27,556 bases of DNA from Candidatus Latescibacter anaerobius SCGC AAA252-E07 (GCA_000403035.1 AQSL01000132.1:1-27556); one strand, 5' to 3'. Positions 8,023-16,079 are shown, counted from the stretch's first letter. The notes: generated from the letters alone by a model not told the origin. Program-made: numbers and translations.

Positions 8023-8433
8023 TCACTGCTTCCACGGAAACTTACCTTGCTGTATGAGGTAAGGAAGCTGACCTGACACGCCCAGCACTCCGAACACTAT
8101 AAAGAAGATCAATAGCGCAGACAGACCAGCCCCAGCTTCTGTCAAAGATTGGATTTGGCTCAGGACATTGTATGACAAAAACAACGCAATGAAACCAAGC
8201 AAGGTTGTAATCAAGTAAAAAAACATGTCCGCAATACACAACAGGGAAATCTTTTGTGGCAGCGTCCATGTAATTTGCTCTTTCTGTTGATCAGTGGCTG
8301 CTGCGCTTTCTTGATTTTTCTTTTCCTTTGCAAAAATCCATTGGAACTTGAATCCGCGATAACCTTGATAAGCACTAAGTGCTATAGCGAGTATGAGGTA
8401 CCAGTATGGAACATCGTTAATACTGGGCATCAT
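8023..8433 (-). CDS. Small three-helix membrane protein of unknown function (cassette gene)
   Basis: A 136-residue protein from the ATG at 8433, preceded by AGGTG at a good distance; an upstream GTG at 8442 is an alternative start adding three residues. Hydrophobic segments lie at about 9-24, 62-90 and 100-120, with a polar Lys/Glu/Gln-rich stretch between the first two. I recognise no family. It fills the space between two attC sites almost exactly, with its stop 14 bases before the inverse core of the second, which is typical of an integron cassette. Its base composition is closer to average than that of its neighbours, so the cassettes may have different origins. Confidence 0.7.
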   Translation of the reverse strand: MMPSINDVPYWYLILAIALSAYQGYRGFKFQWIFAKEKKNQESAAATDQQKEQITWTLPQKISLLCIADMFFYLITTLLGFIALFLSYNVLSQIQSLTEAGAGLSALLIFFIVFGVLGVSGQLPYLIQQGKFPWKQ

Positions 8434-8461
8434 TGGCAACACCTATTAATTAATATCTTTA

Positions 8462-8591
8462 ACATAACGTTTGGCTTAACCTGCGCCGATTTAAACGCAC
8501 CAAACCTAAAAAAATTAAATAACTTAATTTAACGAACTAAAACTTAAAATTACCGCATAGCTAAGGCGTCAGGTTGATACCATTGTTATGC
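8462..8591 (-). other. attC recombination site 1
   Basis: A 130-base imperfect palindrome between the kinase stop (17 bases away) and the membrane protein start. On the minus strand it opens with GCATAAC and closes with GTTATGT, complementary outer boxes. The inner boxes pair as CAACCTGACGCC and GGCGCAGGTTAAG. A long AT-rich apical stretch lies between, as in Vibrio-type (VCR) attC sites of similar length. The third base of the inverse core is A rather than a pyrimidine, a common deviation. Confidence 0.78.
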
Positions 8592-8607
8592 CATATCCTT
8601 AATATAA

Positions 8608-9648
8608 TTATTCGTAGTCTTTTTCCTTATTCAAATACTCCCGTATTTTTTTTGTATTGATAGCAAAACAATACCCGCAGTAACTACATTGAAGAGATTG
8701 AATACTTGATGGATTGGGATTGCCAAAAACAATATGGCCACCTTCAAAAGGTTCAAGATTGCCATATCCACAAATTGGACAATTATTAGAGAGTTTTTCG
8801 ATAGGCAGATAGCCATGATTTATTAAATTATGAATCTTAATACTTTCGGTTAATGCTTCTTCACTATTTTTCCACCGATCTTTAGGATTATTTCTAATTG
8901 TTTTTTTAAAAACGTGCTGTAAATGCCATATTTGGGGATTATTTGGAAATAGTACTTTCATTGATTTTGAATTAAATACAGGTTTCTCTCTTGCAAATGC
9001 GAAATTATTTGTTATTGCTGACCAAAGAATTTTTCCAGCAGAATATAAATCTGAAGTGGATGTTATTTTTTCTTCTACTCCTGATTCACATTCTGGTGAC
9101 ATATAATTTTGAGTTCCTACACCTTCATCAATTAATGTAATTGTATCTTCATTTTCAATTTGACATAATCCAAAATCAATTATTTTAATTGTTTTATCTG
9201 GAAGTATTAATATATTCGCTGGGCTAATATCTCTATGTACGATAGGTGGATCTGTTTGCTCACAAACTTTAACTACTTCGACTAATCTTATGAAAAGTTC
9301 TAAAGATTTTATTGGGTTTATATGAAATGGATTATTCTCAGTGTTAATTAATTTTTTTAAGCTTATAGCATCTTGTACTAATTCCATGACATAAAATTGA
9401 AATTCAGATTCTGGATCAGAATTATCAAATATTTTTATGATTGAAGGATGGTTTATTTTTTTTATCGCTTGTATTTCTCTAACAAATCTTAAATATGCAG
9501 ATTTTGGCCTACCTTTTGCTAATGCTTTTAAAGCATATTTTGCATCATCACCTGATGTTTTATCAATAACTTCGGTAACTGTGGCTTGCCCACCTTGTCC
9601 TAATGTTTTACCAGTTGCTTTCCATTTTATATTATCTGGTATTTTCAT
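8608..9648 (-). CDS. Ser/Thr protein kinase with C-terminal zinc ribbon (cassette gene)
   Basis: A 346-residue protein. The kinase domain spans about 8-275: glycine loop GQGGQATV (17-24), Lys41 in YALKALAKG, catalytic loop HRDISPANIL (138-147), IIDFG (156-160) and the SPE that replaces APE (184-186). All catalytic residues are present, so it should be active. Residues 290-330 carry CPIC and CSYC pairs (Cys290, 293, 321, 324) that would form a zinc ribbon. No membrane segment is seen, so it is probably cytosolic. Kinases of this Hanks type are known in some antiphage systems (for example Stk2), and integron cassettes often carry defence genes; the defence role here is an inference. The gene is strongly AT-rich, ends 17 bases before attC site 1, and has only a weak ribosome site. 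Confidence 0.85.
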   Translation of the reverse strand: MKIPDNIKWKATGKTLGQGGQATVTEVIDKTSGDDAKYALKALAKGRPKSAYLRFVREIQAIKKINHPSIIKIFDNSDPESEFQFYVMELVQDAISLKKLINTENNPFHINPIKSLELFIRLVEVVKVCEQTDPPIVHRDISPANILILPDKTIKIIDFGLCQIENEDTITLIDEGVGTQNYMSPECESGVEEKITSTSDLYSAGKILWSAITNNFAFAREKPVFNSKSMKVLFPNNPQIWHLQHVFKKTIRNNPKDRWKNSEEALTESIKIHNLINHGYLPIEKLSNNCPICGYGNLEPFEGGHIVFGNPNPSSIQSLQCSYCGYCFAINTKKIREYLNKEKDYE

Positions 9649-9695
9649 GTTTTTTATAGTTTTCCATTAAGTTGATTTTGTTTGAATTTTTATTG

Positions 9696-9737
9696 GCATA
9701 ACTAATAATTAAATTTCTAATTAGAAAATTATCATGC
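9696..9737. repeat. AT-rich inverted repeat, possible degenerate attC
   Basis: Forty-two bases with GCATAAC at one end and TCATGC at the other, pairing through AATT-rich arms around a perfect TTTCTAATTAGAAA palindrome. Read on the minus strand the near end is GTTATGC, matching the core of attC site 1, 48 bases before the kinase start. It could mark the upstream edge of the kinase cassette, but the inverse core is not convincing. Confidence 0.35.
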
Positions 9738-9944
9738 GGACTGAATTGAGTGTTAACTCAACAGTATGAATAATATTGATATTGCATTCTCAATCAAGCA
9801 AAATCAAATATTATTTGTATCAATATCAGAAAAATTAGAATTATATAATCATAAATTACTTTTAACTTAAAATAATTTCCATTATTATCTTGATTGATAA
9901 CCCGGTGTTTTTTTCTATATATCATAAATTTTCTTAAATGATAA

Positions 9945-10073
9945 CTAACGCGGATTATTCACAAACTTAAGTAAATTCAAAATAAATTTTGAACCTGGAT
10001 TTGTTGGATTATCATGATTTCCATGATTGAAAAGAATAAATACTGGTAATCCTTTAATCAAGTAAATCCTGGT
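9945..10073 (-). pseudogene. Possible calcineurin-like phosphoesterase fragment
   Basis: A minus-strand frame runs from a TGA at 10074-10076 to a TAG at 9945-9947 (42 codons). It reads KGLPVFILFNHGNHDNP and then NLLKFVNNPR before the stop. The GNHD box preceded by a hydrophobic strand is the hallmark of metallophosphoesterases such as SbcD/Mre11. There is no start codon or ribosome site, so this is at best a remnant, perhaps of a decayed cassette. Chance similarity cannot be excluded. Confidence 0.33.
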
Positions 10074-10201
10074 TCAGACAATAAATGGGTAAAAATATAA
10101 TATATTGCCCGAAAATGAGTTAATATTAATAAAGAAAAAATTTATGAATTAATCGGACTTACTAATATTTTTTTATAGTAAAATGTTGAAAAAATTAGCA
10201 A

Positions 10202-12112
10202 TTATTTCAATGGATACTCGAGACCCTTTACGTTGGTTCTGATTTTGTAAACCCTTTTTTCGCAGGTACAGTAAATTGTCTGCATATCGTCATCCCCGAA
10301 AACGGCACTTACCGGACGTATCGGAAAATGAACGATACCGATGAATTCACCGTTCGGATCGAAGATCTGAAGCCCCTCCATCGTGGCGACATAAATATTC
10401 CCATTCACATCGATAGTCATGCCGTCGGCGCCCGAGGTAACCTCCTCCTGTTCATATATACCTGGCGGGATAAACAATTTGGCGAATTTGCGTTTATTCG
10501 AAAGAGTGCCGTCCTCGTTCACATCTGCGGCAAGGACATAGTTGCCGTAGGGCATACTTCTGGTATTGCTTATATAGCATGTTTTACCGTCGGGGCTTAA
10601 AAGAATACCGTTGGGCTGACCCATTTCTCCGGGTTCGATGATGCGAATAATTTCGCCGTTGGGTTTGCGGTAATAAACCTGTTTGCCCGGTTGAGTTTTT
10701 TCGAGTCCCGGAGTAAACTGCGGATCGGTAATATAAATACCACCCTTAGCGTCAATCACCAGGTCATTCGGGCCGTCAAAAGCTATGCCGTTGTATTTGC
10801 TTGCAATAGTCCTCACGACCCTGCCGTTCGGGGTCATTTCCAGGAGACGGTGTCCGAACATATCGCACACTGCAAGGTTGCCGTTTCCGAGCGGCATCAG
10901 GCCGTTTGTCTGCATGTTCCGGTTAATGATTGTAAACGTGCCGTCTCTTTCAATGCGGATAAGATTGCTTGCCTTCGGGTTTCCGGCGCTCCAGTCGGCT
11001 GCAAACCACATGTTTGAGAAAAAGAGCCTGCCGTCATGCCATGCGGGGCCCTCGGTAAACGTAAAAAGGGGTTCGGTCTCTTCACCGTTGTGCACCAGTT
11101 CAACACGGGCGTCTTCCGGAATAATCGCGTGAAATTTGGCGAGGTGGCCGTTCATTTTTTCGAGGAAATCAGGACGTGGAGGCCAGAAAACATCGAGAAT
11201 TTCACAACCCTTGGCATCATATTCGCCGCGGTGAACCATGTCGCCGGGAAGATATAATATATCGCCCGTCTTCATCGTGGTGATTTTATCCATGACCGTT
11301 TCAAGACTCTGGTTGCGCAGTACTATCATGAGCTGTTCTTCGGGATGGTTATGGAAGCTCGATACCCGTCCCGGATCAACAGTGAGAAAACTGCACTGGA
11401 ATCCCTTTCCGGAAATAAGCCGCGCATTTGCTGTCGTTTCTGAAATGTCGGTAAACTGTACATCATAGAAGTTCAGCACCTTGTTCGGGGGAATTGAAGG
11501 TGTAGCACTATAACTTCCGACTGTCCTGTTTGAAGGTGCTTCCCCGCCTGCTTTTTCAACATAGTCGAGACGTACCGGCCAGTATATTTCCAAAATTTCT
11601 GCGCCTTCCGCACCCGCTTTCACTGCGTTTTCGGCGCCTTTTTGGAGATAGACAAAATCCTTGTGCGGGGTGCTTGACCAGTTTGTCACAGTATTATACT
11701 GGCGCATGGTAACGAATGTGCCGTTGATGAGCTGGTCAACTGAACCGCTCCAGACAATCATGAGTCTTTCGCCCGGAAGGGTTTCCCGGGAAATTTCAGC
11801 GCCCGGTTCCATGGTTGCCCAGTTAACGAGAACACCTTTGCCCCAGTACATTTTGCCGTTTACTCCCGGAGCAAGTTCAACCCCGGGGAGGTTATTTTTG
11901 TTCACTATTTGACCCGGCTCCATACTCGGAACAACATTGGTTTCAATTATATCGTCACGCGTTCTGATTGTGACATTTTTTTCTGCGATGACTTTGTCGT
12001 TCAATTTTTTCCATGAGGGTTCCCTGGAACAACCGTGTGTAAGCATCATGGAAACGGTTACCATGAGTGCGCTGACGATAAAACCATTACTGCGTGAGTA
12101 CTTGCAAGTCAT
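10202..12112 (-). CDS. Secreted double-cupin / SMP-30 (gluconolactonase-like) fusion lipoprotein
   Basis: A 636-residue protein from the ATG at 12112, which follows AGGAGG by 9 bases; the frame is open further upstream but without signal-like sequence or ribosome site. The start gives a lipoprotein signal ending THGC (Cys28). Residues about 70-190 and 210-320 are two cupin domains. The second keeps the metal motif HNHPEE (His254, His256, Glu258/259) and His294. The first has lost the histidines (ISRETLPGERLMI). Residues about 335-636 are an SMP-30/gluconolactonase beta-propeller with the usual metal ligands: Glu354 in TEGPAW, Asn449 in GPND, Asn501 in QPNG and Asp563 in GADGM. The family opens sugar lactones. 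It is divergent from a DUF362-cupin operon across a 332-base gap. An exported lactonase suggests oxidation of a sugar in the envelope. Confidence 0.85.
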   Translation of the reverse strand: MTCKYSRSNGFIVSALMVTVSMMLTHGCSREPSWKKLNDKVIAEKNVTIRTRDDIIETNVVPSMEPGQIVNKNNLPGVELAPGVNGKMYWGKGVLVNWATMEPGAEISRETLPGERLMIVWSGSVDQLINGTFVTMRQYNTVTNWSSTPHKDFVYLQKGAENAVKAGAEGAEILEIYWPVRLDYVEKAGGEAPSNRTVGSYSATPSIPPNKVLNFYDVQFTDISETTANARLISGKGFQCSFLTVDPGRVSSFHNHPEEQLMIVLRNQSLETVMDKITTMKTGDILYLPGDMVHRGEYDAKGCEILDVFWPPRPDFLEKMNGHLAKFHAIIPEDARVELVHNGEETEPLFTFTEGPAWHDGRLFFSNMWFAADWSAGNPKASNLIRIERDGTFTIINRNMQTNGLMPLGNGNLAVCDMFGHRLLEMTPNGRVVRTIASKYNGIAFDGPNDLVIDAKGGIYITDPQFTPGLEKTQPGKQVYYRKPNGEIIRIIEPGEMGQPNGILLSPDGKTCYISNTRSMPYGNYVLAADVNEDGTLSNKRKFAKLFIPPGIYEQEEVTSGADGMTIDVNGNIYVATMEGLQIFDPNGEFIGIVHFPIRPVSAVFGDDDMQTIYCTCEKRVYKIRTNVKGLEYPLK

Positions 12113-12444
12113 TTCGTGTTCCTCCTGTGGTTGTAAAAGTTTTAATACATTTTTTTGTAGTACCTTGACACATTTTCTTATCTTGTATATACATATTGTA
12201 TTAATATCAAATATGCAAATAGAATTGAGACAAACCAAATATTTTTTTAGGTTTATACTTTTCCAGGTTACATTTCTTTTCAATATATGTGGAAAAGAAC
12301 TTTTTCAATGCCCTCTTAAATGTTATGTTACAAAAGATGCCGTGTAAATTTGAACTATATCGGCTTGTTTATGGAACATTATTGGTGAAATCAGGTTAAA
12401 AATATTATAATAGCTATAAATAGAATATACTGAGGTGATTTATT
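12113..12444. other. Divergent intergenic region
   Basis: 332 AT-rich bases between the cupin/SMP-30 gene and the DUF362 operon. It contains a plausible sigma-70-type promoter for the plus operon at 12382-12411. A second TTGACA-N17-TATACA arrangement occurs at 12165-12193 on the plus strand. No operator palindrome was recognised with confidence. Confidence 0.55.
12382..12411 (+). promoter_or_regulatory. Predicted promoter of the DUF362-cupin operon
   Basis: TTGGTG at 12382 and a perfect TATAAT at 12406 are separated by 18 bases, 33 bases before the start codon. The position and the divergent gene arrangement support it. It is a pattern match only. Confidence 0.4.
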
Positions 12445-13527
12445 ATGGATGAAAGAGTTTTTATTGATGAAGTATCCGATATACTAAAGATACGGCAGAA
12501 TCGCCGAAACTTTATGAAAAAGCTCGTATTAGGCACCGCCGGCACAGCGTTTGCTTCATTAACATCGAACGGCCCCTCAAATGCTGCTGTGGTCGATGCC
12601 GGGGAAAGTACGGTGTCGCTTGTTACCGGAACCGACCGGAGGGAAATGGTATATCAGGCGCTCAAACCGCTTGAACAAGAGATTAGAAATGGAATCAGGG
12701 GGAAACAGGTTGTTATCAAGCTCAACATGGTCGGAAATGAAACCAATCTCGGGGTAACCCATCCCGATGCTGTCCGGGGCATACTCGATTTTCTCAAACC
12801 GATTTACACACAGCAGGTGCAGATTGCAGAGTCCACCGGAAGACGTTACAGAGACCTGCCGGGTACGATAAAACATTTTCATATCTACCGGTATTTCCCT
12901 CTTGTAGATGAGTACAATGTAAAACTTGTCGATCTCAATGCACAGCCTTACACGGTGGAATGGGTTTTGAACAAAGAAGGCAGACCGCTCGATATAAGGA
13001 TTATTGATAATTTTCTTAATCCGGATAACTATTTCATCTCTGTCTGCCGTCCGAAAGCCCACAACTGCCTGGTTGTTACTCTTTCCGCCAAAAACATGCT
13101 CATGGGCGCTCCTCTTGTTGATGGTACCCGTCATGATAAAAGCCGTATGCACAGCCCCGGGCTCAAGAAAATGAATTTTAATGTATTTCTTCTTGCCCGG
13201 AAGGTTCAGCCACGGCTTGCGGTCATTGATGGTCTTGAGGGAATGGAGGGCAACGGTCCCAATAACGGAACACTGGTAGACCACCGTTTTGCCCTTGCAA
13301 GCACTGATTTCATAGCGGCAGACAGTATTACCTGCCAGCTCATGGGAGTCGATTTCGGCGATGTCGGATACCTGACGTACTGTTCAAATGCCGGAATAGG
13401 GCACGGTGATTCCTCAAAGATTAAAATAATTGGTGCCAACCCTGCAAAGCTTGTGAAAACATACAGAATGCACGACAACTTTTTGGGAAGCGAAAACAGC
13501 GAAGGACATTTAAGCTGGAAAGAGTAA
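12445..13527 (+). CDS. Tat-exported DUF362 protein A
   Basis: A 360-residue protein with GAGGTG seven bases before the ATG. The N-terminus has a long charged n-region and then NRRNFMKKLVLG (Arg20, Arg21), a Tat-type signal. Residues about 50-350 match the DUF362 (PF04015) pattern: an early KQVVIKLNM strand, THPDAVRGILDF, then FISVCRPKAHNCLVVTLSAKN, DGLEGMEGNGP and IAADSITCQLMG. No CxxCxxC ferredoxin module is attached. The biochemical role of DUF362 is unknown; the fold suggests a redox or cofactor-linked enzyme. It shows clear internal likeness to the second DUF362 protein at 14887-15999 (both have GTDRR and a following LKPxExEIRxGIxGKQ). It heads an operon with exported cupins. Confidence 0.82.
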   Translation: MDERVFIDEVSDILKIRQNRRNFMKKLVLGTAGTAFASLTSNGPSNAAVVDAGESTVSLVTGTDRREMVYQALKPLEQEIRNGIRGKQVVIKLNMVGNETNLGVTHPDAVRGILDFLKPIYTQQVQIAESTGRRYRDLPGTIKHFHIYRYFPLVDEYNVKLVDLNAQPYTVEWVLNKEGRPLDIRIIDNFLNPDNYFISVCRPKAHNCLVVTLSAKNMLMGAPLVDGTRHDKSRMHSPGLKKMNFNVFLLARKVQPRLAVIDGLEGMEGNGPNNGTLVDHRFALASTDFIAADSITCQLMGVDFGDVGYLTYCSNAGIGHGDSSKIKIIGANPAKLVKTYRMHDNFLGSENSEGHLSWKE

Positions 13528-13536
13528 GAAGATACT

Positions 13537-13704
13537 ATGAGATTAAGAATGCCGTTCATGACAACATTCTTTCTCATTATCCTTTTCAGGCCGGCACTTG
13601 ACAGCTCGTTATCCCGAAGGTGTGAGTTTTTCACCACGATTTTAGACAGTTATACAACATTCTATACTGTGCGAGCCGCTATAAGGAAACTGCTTCCTCG
13701 ATAA
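13537..13704 (+). CDS. Possible small ORF between DUF362 A and cupin 1
   Basis: A 55-codon frame starting ATG at 13537, nine bases after the DUF362 stop, with a hydrophobic beginning (MTTFFLIILF) and a basic end. There is only a weak ribosome site and no recognised family. It may be spurious. Confidence 0.2.
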   Translation: MRLRMPFMTTFFLIILFRPALDSSLSRRCEFFTTILDSYTTFYTVRAAIRKLLPR

Positions 13705-13738
13705 TAGATACTTCACCTATCTTTTTTGGAGGTTCATG

Positions 13739-14611
13739 ATGAACAGTAAAGTTAACGGATTATTTTTACTTTTGTTTTTCATGGTATCAACCGCTTCTTT
13801 TGCCCAGTACGGCCAGCTCGATCCCAAACCCTATACACCGGGAGAAGACGCGGATATTAGTCTGTATTTGAATAACTGGATAGATTCCCCTCCGAAACAC
13901 ACGCACGGCTCTCTTATAGAAAGGGATATATTCACAAGAGGCGATCCTATGAATCCGCCCATGAAAGGAGCGGTTCTTACCTATATGAACCGGTACAGCC
14001 ATGCTACGCTCGATGCGGATTACTCCACCGAGCCGACTATACTCAAGGGCGAGCAGGAAGTATTTTATGTCTATTCCGGCAGGGGCGTCATCAATGCGGG
14101 AGATATAACAGCCGATCTCTACAAAGGTATCGGTGTTCTTGTGCCGGCAAACCTCGAATTTGTCATAACAAATACAGGTGATGAGCCACTGCAAATGTAT
14201 CTTGTTTCTGAACCGGTTCCTGAAGATTTCCGTGTTAACAAAGAAATCATCGTGAGGGATGAAAATACCATCCCCTATTCAACATCCAATGTTCACTGGT
14301 CGATGATTTTCAAAAGACTTTTTGGCACCGATGACGGACTCTATCACATTCAGTCGATTCTCACCGTGAATTTTGCACCCTTGACAATGGGACAGCCGCA
14401 CAGCCATGAAGCGGGATGCGAGGAAACATGGCTTTCGCTCGAAGGCGATGTACATCTCCTTCTGGGCAAACAACTGCGAAAGCAGCCTCCCGGTACGGCA
14501 TATATGATACCGCCTGACGGAAATACTCCTCATGCGCAGATAAATACTTCTGATAAACCGATCAAGATGTATCATGTCGCGCGTTACAACGATCATGAGG
14601 TAAGAGAATAG
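13739..14611 (+). CDS. Secreted bicupin protein, paralogue 1
   Basis: A 290-residue protein with a cleavable signal (LLFFMVSTASFAQ). Two ATGs lie in a row; I prefer the second, at 13739, because GGAGG is then six bases away. After a conserved LDPKPYTPGEDADISLYLNNW stretch follow two cupin domains at about 80-165 and 200-285. The second carries the metal-binding motif PHSHEAGCEE (His221, His223, Glu228/229) with His265 in TPHAQI. The first lacks the HxH pair. Cupins with these ligands are typically dioxygenases, isomerases or lyases acting on sugars or aromatic acids; the reaction here is unknown. It lies between two DUF362 genes and is the first of three related cupins in the operon. Confidence 0.85.
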   Translation: MNSKVNGLFLLLFFMVSTASFAQYGQLDPKPYTPGEDADISLYLNNWIDSPPKHTHGSLIERDIFTRGDPMNPPMKGAVLTYMNRYSHATLDADYSTEPTILKGEQEVFYVYSGRGVINAGDITADLYKGIGVLVPANLEFVITNTGDEPLQMYLVSEPVPEDFRVNKEIIVRDENTIPYSTSNVHWSMIFKRLFGTDDGLYHIQSILTVNFAPLTMGQPHSHEAGCEETWLSLEGDVHLLLGKQLRKQPPGTAYMIPPDGNTPHAQINTSDKPIKMYHVARYNDHEVRE

Positions 14612-14886
14612 TATTTCCCGATTTTGGAGGTACCGGATGCTCAGAAAATAGCTCACCATTGTAATGAAAAAGAATGTATATCATGGTTATTGTTTCCATA
14701 TAACGTTCCATGTTGGTACAACGGAAAATTCTTTGAAAAAACGGTTTTTCTGATTATTTTATAAGTATAAGAGTTGCAGGAAAATTAACACTCTTTATAC
14801 AACAATTCTTTGTGCCTTTAATAAATACAATATGCGCTGGTTACAATAGGTTTAAGAATAATATCTCATAGGTAAAGGAAGCAACT
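14612..14886. other. Intergenic region inside the operon
   Basis: 275 bases. GGAGG at 14626 precedes an ATG at 14637 whose frame stops after four codons (MLRK). A TTGCAG-N16-TATACA promoter-like pair lies at 14774-14801, suggesting an internal promoter for the second DUF362 gene. No longer coding frame was seen. Confidence 0.45.
14774..14801 (+). promoter_or_regulatory. Possible internal promoter
   Basis: TTGCAG and TATACA separated by 16 bases, 85 bases before the start of DUF362 B. A pattern match only. It would allow the second DUF362-cupin module to be transcribed separately. Confidence 0.3.
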
Positions 14887-15999
14887 ATGCATAAAAATGA
14901 AACGAGGAGACAGTTCTTAAAAAGCTTTGCGGTAAGCACTGCAGGTATTGCAGCGGGTTCTGTGGGTATGACCGGGTGTTCCACCGGTTTGAAGAGCACA
15001 CCGAAAATCCACGGGAAACGCCCGGTTACCGTAGGAGAAAGCCGTGTATCGCTCGTGAAAGGCACCGACCGCCGTCAGATGATCTATGATACGCTCAAGC
15101 CGTTCGAACGTGAGATACGGGAAGGTATCGCCGGCAAGCAGGTGCTCATTAAAATCAACTGCAACAGGCCCGATGTTCAGCTTATCAAAACGCATCCTGA
15201 TGCTGTCCGGGGCATACTCGATTTTATTACCCCAATGTACGACCGGCAGATTCTCGTGGGTGAATCAACCGCTCTCGAAGTGCCTTCGTACGAGACATTC
15301 AACCACTATGGATTTTTTGAGCTTGAGAAAGAATATAATGTCAAAATTGTAGAGTTAAACGACTCGACGTTTACCTATCACTGGATACTCAACCGTGATA
15401 TGTTTCCCGAGCAAGCCGGCATCATCGATACGTTCCTTGACCCGAATGTCTACATCATTTCTGTCACACCTATTAAAACCCACGGAAGTGTTGTCGTAAC
15501 GCTTTCGCTCAAGAATGTGGTCATGGCATCACCGTTGAAGAACCCGAAAAGAGGGTATAATTTCAAGAGCCGAATGCACGGTTTCGCAAGCAAGGGTTCT
15601 CCCTCATATCCGAGCAGTCCCAAATTCATCAATTTGAATATTTTCAAGATAGCTCATGTGGCACGGCCGGATTTTGCTGTTCTTGACGGACTTGTCGGGG
15701 CTGAGGGCGATGGTCCGAACGATTGTCAGCCGGTAGACCACAAGGTTGCGCTTGCCGGTCCCGATTTCCTTGCGGTTGACCGTATCGGTACCGAACTGAT
15801 GGGTGTCCCGTGGGAGAAAATCGGGTATCTGCAATGGTGCGGCGCTGCCGGACTGGGACAGGGCGACCGTGATAAAATCAAAATCATCGGCCCTGACCCG
15901 AAAGACCTGGTAATCAACTACAAACTGCATAAAGATGTTCAGTGGTGTTATGAATGGGACAAGGCAATTAATTGGGAACTGATACATTCAAGAGATTAA
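14887..15999 (+). CDS. Tat-exported DUF362 lipoprotein B
   Basis: A 370-residue protein with AAAGGAAG just before the ATG. The N-terminus TRRQFLKSF (Arg7, Arg8) is a classic Tat motif, followed by MTGC (Cys31), a plausible lipobox. The body matches DUF362: KQVLIKINCNRPD, THPDAVRGILDF, YIISVTPIKTHGSVVVTLSLKN, DGLVGAEGDGPN, and a C-terminal KIKIIGPDPKDLV. It is a paralogue of the protein at 12445-13527 and shares its gene order (DUF362 followed by cupin), so the module appears duplicated. No Fe-S cluster motif is seen. It is probably membrane-anchored on the outside and may work with the cupins encoded next to it. The reaction is unknown. Confidence 0.85.
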   Translation: MHKNETRRQFLKSFAVSTAGIAAGSVGMTGCSTGLKSTPKIHGKRPVTVGESRVSLVKGTDRRQMIYDTLKPFEREIREGIAGKQVLIKINCNRPDVQLIKTHPDAVRGILDFITPMYDRQILVGESTALEVPSYETFNHYGFFELEKEYNVKIVELNDSTFTYHWILNRDMFPEQAGIIDTFLDPNVYIISVTPIKTHGSVVVTLSLKNVVMASPLKNPKRGYNFKSRMHGFASKGSPSYPSSPKFINLNIFKIAHVARPDFAVLDGLVGAEGDGPNDCQPVDHKVALAGPDFLAVDRIGTELMGVPWEKIGYLQWCGAAGLGQGDRDKIKIIGPDPKDLVINYKLHKDVQWCYEWDKAINWELIHSRD

Positions 16000-16079
16000 C
16001 GGGTAGTGAATATATGTGACGATAATGTACGTTCAAGGAAGACTTTATAACTATTTGATTCTACCCCGGGAGGTTTTTT

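Larger units (their letters stand above)
6866..9702 (-). mobile_element. Integron-type cassette cluster without integrase (CALIN)
   Basis: Three AT-rich minus-strand genes are separated by two attC-like sites in the same orientation, which is the layout of an integron cassette array read from 9702 down to 6866. Order in transcription: kinase with zinc ribbon, attC (8591-8462), membrane protein, attC (8009-7917), PD-(D/E)XK nuclease. Each cassette has one gene ending a few to a few tens of bases before its site. No tyrosine recombinase intI and no attI are visible in the window. Flanking genes are far less AT-rich and belong to carbohydrate loci, which supports acquisition by transfer. The outer limits are approximate: a GTTATGC core-like heptamer occurs at 9702-9696, and a GTATAAC-like one at 6872-6866. 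Confidence 0.65.
9649..10201. other. AT-rich intergenic region with remnants
   Basis: About 550 bases without an intact gene, between the kinase and the cupin/SMP-30 gene. It holds the inverted repeat at 9696-9737, a small TTGAGT/ACTCAA hairpin near 9746-9761 and a phosphoesterase-like gene fragment at 9945-10073. Nothing else was recognised. Confidence 0.6.

Noticed and set aside
12165..12193. TTGACA-N17-TATACA as the main promoter of the DUF362 operon
   Set aside because: The consensus match is good but it lies about 250 bases before the gene, and a better-placed pair exists at 12382-12411. It cannot be excluded as a second promoter.
12577..13284. Minus-strand open frame of 235 codons opposite DUF362 A
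   Set aside because: It overlaps a well-supported Tat-signal gene completely and has no recognisable motif or ribosome site.
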